DNA from: Lysobacter stagni
GTDB lineage: Bacteria > Pseudomonadota > Gammaproteobacteria > Xanthomonadales > Xanthomonadaceae
DNA: 64,000 bases
Direction: 5' to 3'
NCBI RefSeq assembly: GCF_030053425.1
Contig: NZ_JASGBI010000001.1
Coordinates: forward strand, 690,001 to 754,000
The notes under the pieces are model-generated. The model saw only the letters and a list, made by a program, of their open reading frames with translations. It was not told where the DNA came from and ran no database searches. How positions within the stretch are numbered: position 1 is the stretch's first letter; each line of letters opens with the position of its first letter. Both the position numbers and the translations under genes were made by a program. Positions 36,345-45,756 of this stretch are shown piece after piece.

Positions 36345-36953
36345 TCAGGCGTCGTGGTTCTTGCCGTTGGAGACCGTGCGGTACCAGCCGCGGATGCGGG
36401 CGACGTCGGACTCGTAGCTGTCGGTCAGCTCGAACGGCGCGCCGACACCGATGACCTTGCGTCCGTAATGGAAGTACGCCGGCACCACCGGCACCTCGGC
36501 GGCCCTGGCGATGCGCCAGAAGCCCGGCTTCCATTTCTCCACGACCTTGCGCGTGCCTTCCGGCGCCAGGCCGTACCAGAAGCGATCGGCGTTGCGGATC
36601 ATCTTCGCGGCCTGTTCGACCACGCCCTGCGCCGCCTTGCGGTCCACCGGAATCACGCCCAGCCACTTCAGCACGGGCCCCATCACCGGCACCTTCAATA
36701 GCGAGTCCTTGCCGAGCACCTTGAGGTCCAGCCCCACGGCCATCAGCAGCGCGAAGCCCCAGATGCCGTCCCAGTTGGACGAATGCGGGGCGCCGATCAG
36801 CACCACCTTCGGCAGATCCGGGAACTCGCCTTCCATCCGCCAGCCACCCAGGCGCAGTATCGTGCGGCCTACCCAGCGGACGAATGCATTGCGATTGGCG
36901 CGCGGCGCACTCGGCGGCAGCGGCAGTACCCGTTGTACGGCGGTGTCGGACAT
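36345..36953 (-). CDS. Lysophospholipid acyltransferase-like (PlsC superfamily) protein
   Basis: A 202-residue protein from ATG 36953. It has the acyltransferase motifs: block I GAPHSSNWDGIW (the H-x4-D equivalent is HSSNWD), block III GLAPEGTRK, and VPVVPAYFHYG for block IV. These fit the 1-acyl-glycerol-3-phosphate acyltransferase superfamily; the shorter length and NWD variant are typical of the bacterial 'acyltransferase' subgroup of unknown substrate. 52 bases downstream of arfB on the same strand. Confidence 0.82.
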   Translation of the reverse strand: MSDTAVQRVLPLPPSAPRANRNAFVRWVGRTILRLGGWRMEGEFPDLPKVVLIGAPHSSNWDGIWGFALLMAVGLDLKVLGKDSLLKVPVMGPVLKWLGVIPVDRKAAQGVVEQAAKMIRNADRFWYGLAPEGTRKVVEKWKPGFWRIARAAEVPVVPAYFHYGRKVIGVGAPFELTDSYESDVARIRGWYRTVSNGKNHDA

Positions 36954-37005
36954 GTCCCCTCTTCGGCCTTGCTCGATCCGGTCCGCACCGGATCCATGCT
37001 TCTTC

Positions 37006-37425
37006 TCAGTCCCAGTCGCGCCGGGTCCGCTCGCGTTTGATCGTACCGCGTTCGCGCTTGCCGCTGAGGCGGCGCTCCTTCGATGCGCGGCTCGGACGCG
37101 TGGCCACGCGCGGCTTCGGCACCTCGAGCGCGGCGGCGATGAACGAGGCCAGCCGCTCGCGCGCGTCCTCGCGGTTGCGCTCCTGCGTGCGGAAGCGCTG
37201 TGCGCTGATGACCAGCACACCCTCGTCGGTCAGGCGCCGGTCGCGTCGTGCCAGCAGGCGCGCGCGCAGGGGTTCGGGCAACGAGGGAGAGCCCGCCACG
37301 TCGAAGCGCAGTTCGACGGCGGTGGCGACCTTGTTGACGTTCTGCCCGCCCGGCCCGGAGGCACGGACGAAACGTTCGACCAGCTCCGAGTCCGGGATCG
37401 TCAGATGGGGCGCGATCTCGACCAT
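37006..37425 (-). CDS. arfB: Alternative ribosome-rescue factor ArfB (YaeJ-type peptidyl-tRNA hydrolase)
   Basis: Releases ribosomes stalled on mRNAs lacking a stop codon. It has 139 residues from ATG 37425. The catalytic GGQ is in RASGPGGQNVNKVAT (about residues 21-35), shared with class I release factors but without the codon-recognition domains. The basic C-terminal tail (KERRLSGKRERGTIKRER) is what ArfB inserts into the mRNA channel. The start and length agree with E. coli YaeJ (140 residues). Confidence 0.94.
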   Translation of the reverse strand: MVEIAPHLTIPDSELVERFVRASGPGGQNVNKVATAVELRFDVAGSPSLPEPLRARLLARRDRRLTDEGVLVISAQRFRTQERNREDARERLASFIAAALEVPKPRVATRPSRASKERRLSGKRERGTIKRERTRRDWD

Positions 37426-37512
37426 GGGGCGCGACTTTACCAACCCCGGAGGTGCCGCGGACGAAACCGGCGGCATCGGCGAGAATGCGCGACCCTTGGA
37501 AGGAACCTGCCG

Positions 37513-38010
37513 ATGACGCGCTTTCTGCTCGCCCTGCTGCTCGCCCTCGCCACCCCGCTGGCCCACGCCGCCGCCCCAACCGACGCACAGATCGATCGCC
37601 TGCTGGACGTCATGCGCATGCGCCAGGCCTTGGAGACGATGCTGCCGCAAGTCGAGGCCATGCAGCAGCAGATGTTCGAACGGATGACCGCCGACACGCC
37701 GATGAGCGCAGAGCAGCGCGCGCTGGCGCAGCGTATCCTTGCGCGCACCTCGCAGAACCTGCGCAACACGCTGACCTGGGGGAAGCTGGCGCCGATCTAC
37801 CGCGACGTCTACCGGACCACCTTCGACGCGCAGGACATGGACGCGATGATCGACTTCTACGGCAGCGCGGCCGGCCAGCGCGTCCTGGAGAAGATGCCCA
37901 AGGCCATGCAGGCCACCATGGCCGCCACGCAGACGCTGGTGGCGCCGATGATGCAGCAGATGCAGAAGGACATCGCCGAGGAACTGCAGCAGGCACAGGA
38001 CAAGAGCTGA
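37513..38010 (+). CDS. DUF2059 secreted protein
   Basis: A 165-residue periplasmic protein of unknown function, from ATG 37513. Signal peptide at 1-19 (RFLLALLLALATPLAHA). The rest is helical with a DUF2059 region, KLAPIYRDVYRTTFDAQDMD and AMIDFYGSAAGQRVLEKMPK. It is rich in Met and Gln at the C-terminus. Divergent from arfB with an 87-base gap. Confidence 0.82.
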   Translation: MTRFLLALLLALATPLAHAAAPTDAQIDRLLDVMRMRQALETMLPQVEAMQQQMFERMTADTPMSAEQRALAQRILARTSQNLRNTLTWGKLAPIYRDVYRTTFDAQDMDAMIDFYGSAAGQRVLEKMPKAMQATMAATQTLVAPMMQQMQKDIAEELQQAQDKS

Positions 38011-38073
38011 CCGTCACGGCGCGGTGTCGCCCGGGCGCTACACTCGCGCCCGGCGACACACCCGGTACGCGCC

Positions 38074-38427
38074 ATGACCGATGCCCCCGATCCGAATGCG
38101 CCGCGCGACCCACCGGAGGCGCGCATCGATGCGACGTTCCGCAACGGCTCGATGACCGTGGTCGGCGTGCTCACCGCCTTCTCGCTCGGCTTCCTCACGC
38201 AATGGTCGGTCGACCCCAAGCCCTGGCACCGGAGCGACCTGGCGGCGGTGTTGCCGATGGTCGCCGGCACCGTGGTGCAGTTGCTTGCGCTGAAGCGGCT
38301 GCTGCATCCGGATGCCCTGCGCGTGTCCTACTACCTGCGCGCGATCCGGCTGTTCCTGTATGGGCTGGTGCTGCTGGCCGCCGGCGTGCTGGTCGCCGTG
38401 GCGAACGACGCGATCACGGCGATCTGA
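38074..38427 (+). CDS. Small three-helix inner-membrane protein, unknown
   Basis: A 117-residue protein with a polar Pro/Asp-rich N-terminus, then three membrane helices (about 27-45, 58-75, 92-112). No family recognised. A TACACT -10-like element lies at 38038-38043. Its 3' end overlaps the convergent pseudouridine synthase gene by 14 bases. Confidence 0.72.
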   Translation: MTDAPDPNAPRDPPEARIDATFRNGSMTVVGVLTAFSLGFLTQWSVDPKPWHRSDLAAVLPMVAGTVVQLLALKRLLHPDALRVSYYLRAIRLFLYGLVLLAAGVLVAVANDAITAI

Positions 38428-39214
38428 AATCCGCGGCCGCGTCGCCGAACAGTGCCAGCGCCTTGTCGAACTCCGCATCGACCGGCGCGATCACCTCCAT
38501 GCGCTCGCCATGGACCGGATGCACGAATGCCAGCCGGCGCGCGTGCAGCAACATCCGGTGGATGCCGAGCATGCGGAAGTTGCGGTTGTGGCGCCCGTCG
38601 CCGTGGCTGGTGTCACCGATGAGGTGGTGCGAGAGATGCTTGAGGTGCCGGCGGATCTGGCGAAAGCGCCCCGTCTCCGGATGCGCGCACAGCAGCGCAT
38701 AACGCGAGGTCTCGAATCCTGCGGACGGCATCTGCAGTTCCATGGTTGCCAGACGCTCGAAGCGCGTGATCGCCGGCTTCTTCTGCGGCTTGCCCGGACC
38801 GCCGTCGAGCGGATGGTCGACGACGAACGCCTCATCGGGCCAACCGCGGCATACCGCCCAGTAGTCCTTTTCCACCTCGCGCGACATCAGCACCTTGCCC
38901 AGTGCCGACGCGCTGTCGCGATCGAACGCCAGCAGCAGGCAACCGCTGGTGGCACGGTCGAGGCGATGCACCAGGAAGATCGGCCTGCCGAACTGCTCGC
39001 GCAGGCGGTCTGCGGCGAAGTCGGTCTCGCCGCGCGCCAGCGCACTGTCGTGGACCATCAGGCCGGCAGGCTTGTTGACGACGGCGATGGCGTCGTCGAT
39101 GTAGAGGACGTCGAGGTGGAATGTGTTCGGCTGCAGCGCCGGTTCCTGCACAGCAGACGGCTCATCCCCCTCCCCTGCTTGCAGGGGAGGGTCGGGGAGG
39201 GGTGAAGCGTTCAC
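38414..39214 (-). CDS. truC: RluA-family pseudouridine synthase (TruC-like)
   Basis: Isomerises uridine to pseudouridine in RNA. The catalytic loop VHRLDRATSGCLLLA (Asp at about residue 86 from GTG 39214), YIDDAIAVVNKPAGLMVH and the C-terminal ETGRFRQIRRHLKHLSHHLI match the RluA family, and length and motif wording favour TruC (tRNA-Tyr U65). The start is uncertain. GTG 39214 would put a palindromic repeat (39168-39191) inside the coding region; GTG 39151 avoids it and gives 245 residues. Downstream of ubiB on the same strand. Confidence 0.85.
   Translation of the reverse strand: MNASPLPDPPLQAGEGDEPSAVQEPALQPNTFHLDVLYIDDAIAVVNKPAGLMVHDSALARGETDFAADRLREQFGRPIFLVHRLDRATSGCLLLAFDRDSASALGKVLMSREVEKDYWAVCRGWPDEAFVVDHPLDGGPGKPQKKPAITRFERLATMELQMPSAGFETSRYALLCAHPETGRFRQIRRHLKHLSHHLIGDTSHGDGRHNRNFRMLGIHRMLLHARRLAFVHPVHGERMEVIAPVDAEFDKALALFGDAAADFRSP
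39168..39191. repeat. Perfect palindrome, REP-like element at the start of the truC-like gene
   Basis: Two 11-base perfect arms (39168-39178 and 39181-39191) separated by TT, followed by a further GGGGAGGGG run. Short G/C-only palindromes of this kind are widespread in Xanthomonadaceae genomes. A second, imperfect CTCCC/GGGAG element occurs around 47899-47914. Confidence 0.5.
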
Positions 39215-39297
39215 CGGCAACGCTCCAGCACGTGACGCAGGATTTCTTCCAACACCAGCTGGTTCCTCGACAGCACGCACTTTTGACCGCCAGTGCC

Positions 39298-40989
39298 TCA
39301 GTGCCCGCGCGGCCACGCCGCGATGATGGCCCAGGCACCGCCGACGCCGGCGATCCAGGCGGCGGCAGGGATCGACAGCAGGCGCGGGCCGCCGGCCTCC
39401 ATGCCGTACAGCACCGCCGCGCACACCAGCAGACCGACGCCGAGTACCGCCGACACCGTGCGACGCTGTGCGGAGCGGATGGTGCGGTTGAGCTGCGCGA
39501 GGTCGCGCGAATGCAGGTGCAGTTCGTGGCGACCCTCCACCTGTTGCGTGAGCCATGCGTGCAGCAGGCGTGGCATCTCCGGCGCGTGCGTCACCAGCTC
39601 CGGCAGGCGCTTGCGGAACTCGCTGGCCAGACGCTGCGGGCTGTAGCGCTCCACCAGGATGCGCGACAGCACCGGGCGCGCAACGGCCCAGATGTCGAGC
39701 TTCGGATCCAGCAGGCGGCCCACGCCTTCGATGTTCAGCAGCGTCTTCTGCAGCAGGATCAGCTGCGGCTGCAGCGTCAGTTCGTAGCGCTGCGCGGTGC
39801 GGAACAGTTTGAGCAGCACCTCGGCCAGCGAGATCTCGCTCAGCGGGCGCGTGAAGTACGGCTCGCACACGGCGCGCGCGGCGGCTTCCAGTTCGTCGAT
39901 GCGGATGTGCGAAGGCATCCAGCCGGCGCGCACGTGCAGCTCGGCGATGCGGCGGTAGTCGCGGTTGAAGATCGCCATGAAGTTCTCGGCGAGGTAGTAC
40001 TGATCCTCATCCGAAAGCTGGCCCATGATGCCGAAGTCCAGCGCGATGAAACGCGGGTTCGCGCGGCGCGACGGATCGCTGTCGACCCAGATGTTGCCGG
40101 CGTGCGCGTCGGCGTGGAAGAAGTTGTCGCGGAACACCTGCGTGTAGAACACGCGCACGCCCTTCGCGGCCAGCGCGTGGCGGTCGATGCCCGCCGCGTC
40201 CAGGGCTTCGATGTCGTCGGAAGGAATTCCGCGCACCCGCTCCAGCGTCAGCGCGCGCTCGGCCGTGTGCGACCAGATCACTTCCGGCACGTACAGGTCA
40301 TCGCTGACCTCGCCGTTCGGGCCGGTCCAGAAACGCCGAAGCACGCTGGCGTTGGCGCCCTCGCGCTGCAGGTCGAGTTCGGCGGCCAGTGTGTTCTCGA
40401 TTTCCTCCACGATCGCCCGCGGCCGGATCTTGTCGGCACTGGGATGCGTGCGATCGACGATGCTGGCTGCCGCCTTCAACAGCGCGATGTCGCCGGCGAT
40501 CTGCTTTTCGATCTCCGGCCGCAGAACCTTCACCACCACCTCGCGTGACACGCCGTTCGCGTCCGCGTGCAGCGTCGCCGCGTGCACCTGCGCGATGGAA
40601 GCCGACGCGAGCGGGGTGGTGTCGAACTGCTCGAAGGCTTCGGCGATGGGACGCTCCAGCGCGCGCTCGACGATGGCGCGTGCGGTCTCGCCGTCGAACG
40701 GCTTCACGCGGTCCTGCAGCAGCGCCAGTTCCTCGGCCACGTCCGGCGGCACCAGGTCGCGCCGCGTGGAGAGGATCTGGCCGAACTTGACGAAGATCGG
40801 GCCCAGCTCCTGCAGCGCCAGGCGCAGACGCGCGCCGCGCGACAGGCACGCCACTTCGGCCGACGCGCGCGGAACGAAAGGCCGCGCCAGCTTCAGCCAG
40901 GGTTCGACGGGCGTATCGTCCAGCAGGTCGTCCAGCCGGTAGCGCAACAGCACGCGACCGATGCGCCAGGCACGGAACACCGGCTTCAT
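39298..40989 (-). CDS. ubiB: Ubiquinone biosynthesis protein UbiB (ADCK/ABC1 family)
   Basis: A 563-residue membrane-associated atypical kinase-like ATPase needed for ubiquinone synthesis. The family motif KFGQ ([16 protein letters not shown], about residues 64-79) and the Ala-rich loop [12 protein letters not shown] are present, together with [11 protein letters not shown] and [11 protein letters not shown] in the kinase core. Two C-terminal membrane segments end the protein. It overlaps ubiJ by 4 bases (ATGA). Confidence 0.95.
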   Translation of the reverse strand: MKPVFRAWRIGRVLLRYRLDDLLDDTPVEPWLKLARPFVPRASAEVACLSRGARLRLALQELGPIFVKFGQILSTRRDLVPPDVAEELALLQDRVKPFDGETARAIVERALERPIAEAFEQFDTTPLASASIAQVHAATLHADANGVSREVVVKVLRPEIEKQIAGDIALLKAAASIVDRTHPSADKIRPRAIVEEIENTLAAELDLQREGANASVLRRFWTGPNGEVSDDLYVPEVIWSHTAERALTLERVRGIPSDDIEALDAAGIDRHALAAKGVRVFYTQVFRDNFFHADAHAGNIWVDSDPSRRANPRFIALDFGIMGQLSDEDQYYLAENFMAIFNRDYRRIAELHVRAGWMPSHIRIDELEAAARAVCEPYFTRPLSEISLAEVLLKLFRTAQRYELTLQPQLILLQKTLLNIEGVGRLLDPKLDIWAVARPVLSRILVERYSPQRLASEFRKRLPELVTHAPEMPRLLHAWLTQQVEGRHELHLHSRDLAQLNRTIRSAQRRTVSAVLGVGLLVCAAVLYGMEAGGPRLLSIPAAAWIAGVGGAWAIIAAWPRGH

Positions 40990-41624
40990 GCGCGCGCTCC
41001 GTCACGCAGCCGCGCGATGCGCGCGGCCAGGCGCTCGACATCGTCGCGCAGCGTGTCCACGTCGTCGTGGAAGGCGTTGAGCTCGTCGCGCGGCACCACG
41101 TCGCGCGATTCTTCGGTCACGTACTCGGCGGCATTGGTGGCCAGCGCGCCGGCGGCCTCGCGCGCATGGCGCAGGCCCGCGGCGAAGGCGTTGGCAATCT
41201 GCACGCCCAGGATGTCGCCGAACACGCGCACGAACGGCTGCTGCCAGTCGGGATCGAAGCGTTCGGCCAGCTTCTGCAGGCGTCGGGCCAGATCGGCATC
41301 GCCTTCGATGCGCAGCTTGCCCACGGGCGGAGCATCGTCGTCGCGCAGGAAGGGCAACTGCGACAGCAGGCCACCCAGGGTGCTGCGCACCGACAGGTCC
41401 GGCTCGTCCTCCACCGGGCCCACTTCGAGGCGCTCACCGCCTACCCGGATCTGCAGTGCCAATGGCGGCGACGCCAGGCGCATGGCAACCCGCCGGCCTT
41501 CGAGGGCCCGCAGGCTGTCACGGGTATCGGGGTCCAGCGCGAGCGCGCGGTTGAGGGCGGTTTCGAGTGCGCGCCCGGCCAGCGGCTTGAGGGCGGCCAA
41601 TGGCGAGGGAGTGGGGTCGGTCAT
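40986..41624 (-). CDS. ubiJ: Ubiquinone biosynthesis accessory factor UbiJ (SCP2 domain)
   Basis: A 212-residue lipid-binding scaffold for late ubiquinone hydroxylation and methylation. The N-terminal SCP2 sterol-carrier fold contains [20 protein letters not shown] and [20 protein letters not shown]; the C-terminus is a coiled coil ([20 protein letters not shown]) thought to contact UbiK, which is also in this window. It is the first gene of ubiJ-ubiB; ubiE, often next to them, is not here. Confidence 0.9.
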   Translation of the reverse strand: MTDPTPSPLAALKPLAGRALETALNRALALDPDTRDSLRALEGRRVAMRLASPPLALQIRVGGERLEVGPVEDEPDLSVRSTLGGLLSQLPFLRDDDAPPVGKLRIEGDADLARRLQKLAERFDPDWQQPFVRVFGDILGVQIANAFAAGLRHAREAAGALATNAAEYVTEESRDVVPRDELNAFHDDVDTLRDDVERLAARIARLRDGARA

Positions 41625-41711
41625 GCGGCCATTGTAGCCGCGACCCGCCCTCGCCCTTCGCGCCGGGCGGCCCCGGGAATTCCGGCCGTCCGGCGCGGTT
41701 TCGCGGTGACG

Positions 41712-41870
41712 TCAGACGCGACGGCCGCGGAGCATCGAGATGATCGCCAGGACCAGGAAGACGACGAACAGAATCCACGCGATATTGCTGGCGGCGCCGG
41801 CGATGCCACTGAAACCGAGTACCGCGGCGATGATCGCGATGATGAAGAAGATGACGGCGTAGCTGAGCAT
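41712..41870 (-). CDS. DUF1328 small membrane protein (YtjA-like)
   Basis: A 52-residue protein with two membrane helices joined by a short glycine turn: [39 protein letters not shown]. This matches DUF1328/YtjA in length and sequence. Function unknown; related proteins are often stress-induced. It stands alone between ubiJ and oleD. Confidence 0.9.
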   Translation of the reverse strand: MLSYAVIFFIIAIIAAVLGFSGIAGAASNIAWILFVVFLVLAIISMLRGRRV

Positions 41871-41932
41871 CGATGCACTCCGGGCGCGGTGCGCCTGTCT
41901 GGGTGCCTTCGATGCTAGGAACGCACCGGTCG

Positions 41933-42943
41933 TCAACCGGTGATGATTCCGGCCTTCGAGCGGGAATCCTTCAGGCGGGTGAGGCCCTCGTGAATGCTTA
42001 CCGTCGGGACGTAGCCGAAATCGTGCCGCGCGGGACCCATGTCGTACCAGTGCGTGGTGCTCAACTGCTCGGCGAGGAAGCGCGTCATCGGCGGCTCGCC
42101 CTTCAGCGGCAACGCATGCCACAGGCCTTCGCAAAGCACGCCGACCGCGTAGGCCACGCCGAACGGAATGGTCTTGTCCACCTGTGGCGCGCCGGCGGCG
42201 TCGAGCAGCCCGTTGACGATCTCGCGCACCGTGCGCGGCTCGCCGTTGCTGATGAAGTAGGCCCGCCCCGCACACGCCGCACCCGGCGCGAGATGCTCGA
42301 AGGCATCGAAGTGCGCCTGTGCCGCGTTGTCGATGTAGGTGGTGTCGATGCGGTTGTTGCCGTCGCCGACGAAGCGCAGCCGGCCGGCGTTCGCGCGTTC
42401 GACCAGGCGCGGCAGCAGCTGGTTGTCGCCCACACCCCAGATCAAGCGCGGGCGCAACGCGACCGTGGCCAGCGACACATCGTTGGCGGTCAGCACGATC
42501 TTCTCCGCGACCTGCTTGGTGGCGGCGTACGGTGCCTTGAGGTGATCGCCGTAAGGCACGGTCTCGGCGGTGCCGCCTTCGACCGGATGCGTCTTGCGAT
42601 GCGTCACGCTGGGCGTGGAGGTGTAGACCAGCCGGCCGATGCCGTGCGCGCGGCAGGCGTCGATCACGTTCTGCGTACCCACGACGTTGGCGAGGTGGTA
42701 GCTCTCGTAACTGCCCCAGGCACCAGCCTTGGCGGCGTTGTGGAAGACGGCATCGCATCCAGCGGCCGCGGCGATCACGGCATCGCGCGTGGCCAGGTCG
42801 CCCTGCACCTGCGCCACGCCCAGGCCATCCAGCGCCGGATAGCGGCTGCGATTGAAGCTGACGACCTCGTGCCCGCGCGCGCGCAGCCCGCGGCACAGGG
42901 CCTGGCCGAGGAATCCACCGCCACCGGTCACCAGGATCTTCAT
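41933..42943 (-). CDS. oleD: OleD-type NAD(P)H-dependent 2-alkyl-3-ketoalkanoate reductase
   Basis: Reduces the beta-keto acid made by OleA to a beta-hydroxy acid in long-chain olefin synthesis. It has 336 residues from ATG 42943. The extended SDR fold shows [27 protein letters not shown] and the catalytic Tyr-x3-Lys in [11 protein letters not shown]. The family (3-beta-hydroxysteroid dehydrogenase-like) is broad, but the presence of oleA, oleB and oleC nearby makes OleD the best call. It is separated from oleC by a regulator gene and a serine hydrolase gene. Confidence 0.9.
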   Translation of the reverse strand: MKILVTGGGGFLGQALCRGLRARGHEVVSFNRSRYPALDGLGVAQVQGDLATRDAVIAAAAGCDAVFHNAAKAGAWGSYESYHLANVVGTQNVIDACRAHGIGRLVYTSTPSVTHRKTHPVEGGTAETVPYGDHLKAPYAATKQVAEKIVLTANDVSLATVALRPRLIWGVGDNQLLPRLVERANAGRLRFVGDGNNRIDTTYIDNAAQAHFDAFEHLAPGAACAGRAYFISNGEPRTVREIVNGLLDAAGAPQVDKTIPFGVAYAVGVLCEGLWHALPLKGEPPMTRFLAEQLSTTHWYDMGPARHDFGYVPTVSIHEGLTRLKDSRSKAGIITG

Positions 42944-43100
42944 CGTCGTCTCGCCTTCGTCGAAGGCGCACACGATAGCGGCACCGCACGAAGCACGCAC
43001 GCAAGGCCCTGATCCGACGGCCTTCAGAATTCTTCATTCGGTTTTCAGGCGCTTCATCCGGGCCTGCGCTGCACTGTCGGTCCTTCCCGAGGAGATCGTC

Positions 43101-44207
43101 ATGCGCCGCCTTGCCTGCCTTCTGCTGCCCCTGTTCGCCTGTGCCGTGACCGCGGCGCCCCTCACGCCCCCATCCCGGCTCGACGATGGCTGGCGCGTGG
43201 CCGATGCCGCGGCCGACGGTTGGAACACCGCCACGCTGGGGGCGATGGAAGCTGCCATCACAGGCGGACAGGCACCCGACACCACCAGCGTGCTCATCGC
43301 CCGCGACGGCCGCCTGGTGTACGAGCGTTACTTCAACGACGGCGGGCGCGAGGTACTCAACAACACACGCTCGGCGACCAAGAGCGTCACCGCGCTGCTG
43401 GTCGGCGCGGCCGTGGACCGGGGATTCATTCCGGGCGCGCAGGCGAAGGTCTATGGATTCTTCGGCGACCGCACCTGGCAGAACGCCGATCCGCGCAAGC
43501 GCGACTTCGCCGTCGAGGACCTTCTGACGATGAGTTCGCAATGGGAATGCGACGATGAGAACTCGTTCTCCGCCGGCAACGAGGAGCGCATGTACATCAG
43601 CGCGGACTGGACGCAGTTCGCGCTCGACCTGCCGATGAAGGGATACCCGTCGTGGGCACCCCGCCCCGCGGACAGCCCGCACGGACGCGCGTTCGCCTAC
43701 TGCACGGCGGGGGCGTTCCTGCTCGGCGCCATTGTCGAGCGGGCCACGCACCAGCCGCTGGCGACGTTCGCGCACGACGCGCTGGAGACGCCTCTGGGCA
43801 TCACGCGCAGCCAGTGGCAGCGCTCGTCCGAGGGCGTCGGCATGGGCGGCGGCGGTACGGCCTATCGCAGCCGCGATCTGGCGAAGTTCGGCCAGCTGCT
43901 GCTGGACGGCGGCCGATGGCAGGGTCGGCAGATCGTGTCGGAGGACTGGGTGGACGCCATGACGACCGTGCATGCGCAGGCGCGCGAGGACGCCGACTAC
44001 GGCTACCTGCTGTGGCGCTTCCATTTCGACGTGGCCGGCAAGCGGCACGATGCGTGGGCGATGTCGGGCAACGGCGGCAACTACGTGTTCGTGCTCCCCG
44101 CCGACCGGCTGGTCGTGGTGCTCACGCGCACCCGCTACAACCAGCGCGGGATGCACCAGGAGTCGCAGCGCCTGATGTCGGACTACATCCTCAAGGCGAT
44201 GCCGTAA
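43101..44207 (+). CDS. Secreted serine hydrolase, class C beta-lactamase-like
   Basis: A 368-residue periplasmic protein from ATG 43101, with a signal peptide (about 1-19). The nucleophile motif SxxK is SATK (S91, K94); the second motif reads YCT in [12 protein letters not shown] instead of YxN; a late [11 protein letters not shown] region corresponds to the third motif. Such proteins include esterases, D-aminopeptidases and beta-lactamases, and activity cannot be fixed. It is inserted on the plus strand between oleD and oleC, overlapping the regulator's end by 17 bases. Confidence 0.85.
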   Translation: MRRLACLLLPLFACAVTAAPLTPPSRLDDGWRVADAAADGWNTATLGAMEAAITGGQAPDTTSVLIARDGRLVYERYFNDGGREVLNNTRSATKSVTALLVGAAVDRGFIPGAQAKVYGFFGDRTWQNADPRKRDFAVEDLLTMSSQWECDDENSFSAGNEERMYISADWTQFALDLPMKGYPSWAPRPADSPHGRAFAYCTAGAFLLGAIVERATHQPLATFAHDALETPLGITRSQWQRSSEGVGMGGGGTAYRSRDLAKFGQLLLDGGRWQGRQIVSEDWVDAMTTVHAQAREDADYGYLLWRFHFDVAGKRHDAWAMSGNGGNYVFVLPADRLVVVLTRTRYNQRGMHQESQRLMSDYILKAMP

Positions 44208-45753
44208 CGCCCGCCTTCGTCTCAAGTCCCCGCGCGTGGACGGCCTGGCGTTCGCGCGCGGTGGCGGTCTCGATGACCGCCAACAGCGAAGCGAATTCGG
44301 GCGTATCCCTCAACGGTGCGATCAGCGGCGAGGCGCGCAGGTAGGCGGCATCGCGATAGCCGGCATCCACCGCTTCGCGCAGCGACGCCATCGCGGCATC
44401 GCGATCGCCCGCGAGGTCGAGCAGCAGGGCCGCATCGACCGCGTCCACCGGTTCGCTGCCGGCGCGCAGCCCCTCGCGCAGCGCGCGCGCCTGCTCACGC
44501 AATGCCGATGCGGGCGGTGCGACGTCCTGCAGCGTCCATACCACCGTGCGCGGCAGGCTGGATTGCGGTCGCAGTGCGCTCGCGCGTTCGGCCGCGCGGC
44601 GCGCGCCGTCGCGGTCGCCGGACAGCAGCGCGAGTTCCGCCGCAAGCAGGTGCAGGCCCGCATGGTCGGTGCCACGGGCCATCGCTTCGTCCAGCGCGGC
44701 GCGCGCCTCGGCGTCGCGACCATGGCGCATCAGGAACGTCGGCCAGGCCAGGTTCGAGAACACGTTGTCCGGGTACAGCTGGAAACTGCGGCGGTAGCGC
44801 GCTTCGGCGGCAGCGGCATAACCGAGCAGGTCGAGGTTGCTCGCGATCTGGATCTCGTGGAAGCGCACGCGCGCGGGATCGCGCACGACCAGGTTCGCGG
44901 CCAGCGCGTCGGCAAGTCGGCCACGGCGCTCATACAGGTAGGCGGCGGACGCCCGCGCGCCATCGGCATCGGGATCGAGCCGCACCGCGGCCTCGTAGTC
45001 GCGCAGCGCCTCATAGACGCGCCCCCGACAGTCGAATGAGTAGCCGCGCGCGGCATGCGCGCCAGCATTGCGCGGCTGCACGGCCAGCACCTGGTCTGCG
45101 AGCGTCTGTGCGCGTACCGCATCGTCCGGCGACCCGGTGTACTGACAGGCCCGCGCGGAATAGGCACGACTCAGGCCGATCTGCGCCACGCGATCGTCGG
45201 GCGCTTCCTGCAGGCGCTGCTGGTACAGGGCGATGGCGCGCTCGTTGTCGTCGCGCTGGCCGATGCCGGCGTAGTACGCGGCGCGCTGCAGCAGCGGCGA
45301 CGGCGCGACCGCATGCTCGCCCGGCGCGCGTGGCCGCCACCATGCCGACACCGCGATGACGGCAAGCGCCACGACGGCGCTGCCCAACATGATCCAGCGT
45401 CGACGGGGCGATGGCGCCGGCGCCGACGCCTCGTCGGGCAATGCCTGCGGCGGCACGCACAGCTGATAGCCCTGCCCGCGCACCGAGCGCAGATAGCGCG
45501 AATGGCGGCCGTCGTCACCGAGCGACTGGCGCAGCAGGCGCACGCGCTGGGTGACGGTTTCCTCACTGACGATGGCCGGTGCCCAGACGCGTTCGATCAG
45601 TTCATCGAACCCGACCACGCGCGTCCCCTGCTCCAGCAGATGGTGGAGCAGCCGGAAGCTCAACCCGCCCACGTCGAGCGGTGCGCCGTCCCGTTCGACC
45701 TGCTGCCGTGGCACGTCGATGACCAGGTCGTCGAGGCGGTAGCGGGTTGTCAT
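44191..45753 (-). CDS. Membrane-bound winged-helix (CadC/OmpR-type) regulator with TPR domain
   Basis: A 520-residue one-component regulator. An N-terminal OmpR/PhoB-type winged helix (about 1-95) includes [16 protein letters not shown], the usual recognition-wing end. One membrane segment follows at about 119-137, then a periplasmic region of tetratricopeptide-like helices. Proteins of this layout bind DNA from the membrane and sense envelope signals. It starts 3 bases after oleC stops and may be co-transcribed with it; control of the ole genes is possible but unproven. Confidence 0.87.
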   Translation of the reverse strand: MTTRYRLDDLVIDVPRQQVERDGAPLDVGGLSFRLLHHLLEQGTRVVGFDELIERVWAPAIVSEETVTQRVRLLRQSLGDDGRHSRYLRSVRGQGYQLCVPPQALPDEASAPAPSPRRRWIMLGSAVVALAVIAVSAWWRPRAPGEHAVAPSPLLQRAAYYAGIGQRDDNERAIALYQQRLQEAPDDRVAQIGLSRAYSARACQYTGSPDDAVRAQTLADQVLAVQPRNAGAHAARGYSFDCRGRVYEALRDYEAAVRLDPDADGARASAAYLYERRGRLADALAANLVVRDPARVRFHEIQIASNLDLLGYAAAAEARYRRSFQLYPDNVFSNLAWPTFLMRHGRDAEARAALDEAMARGTDHAGLHLLAAELALLSGDRDGARRAAERASALRPQSSLPRTVVWTLQDVAPPASALREQARALREGLRAGSEPVDAVDAALLLDLAGDRDAAMASLREAVDAGYRDAAYLRASPLIAPLRDTPEFASLLAVIETATARERQAVHARGLETKAGVTASP

Positions 45754-45756
45754 GCG

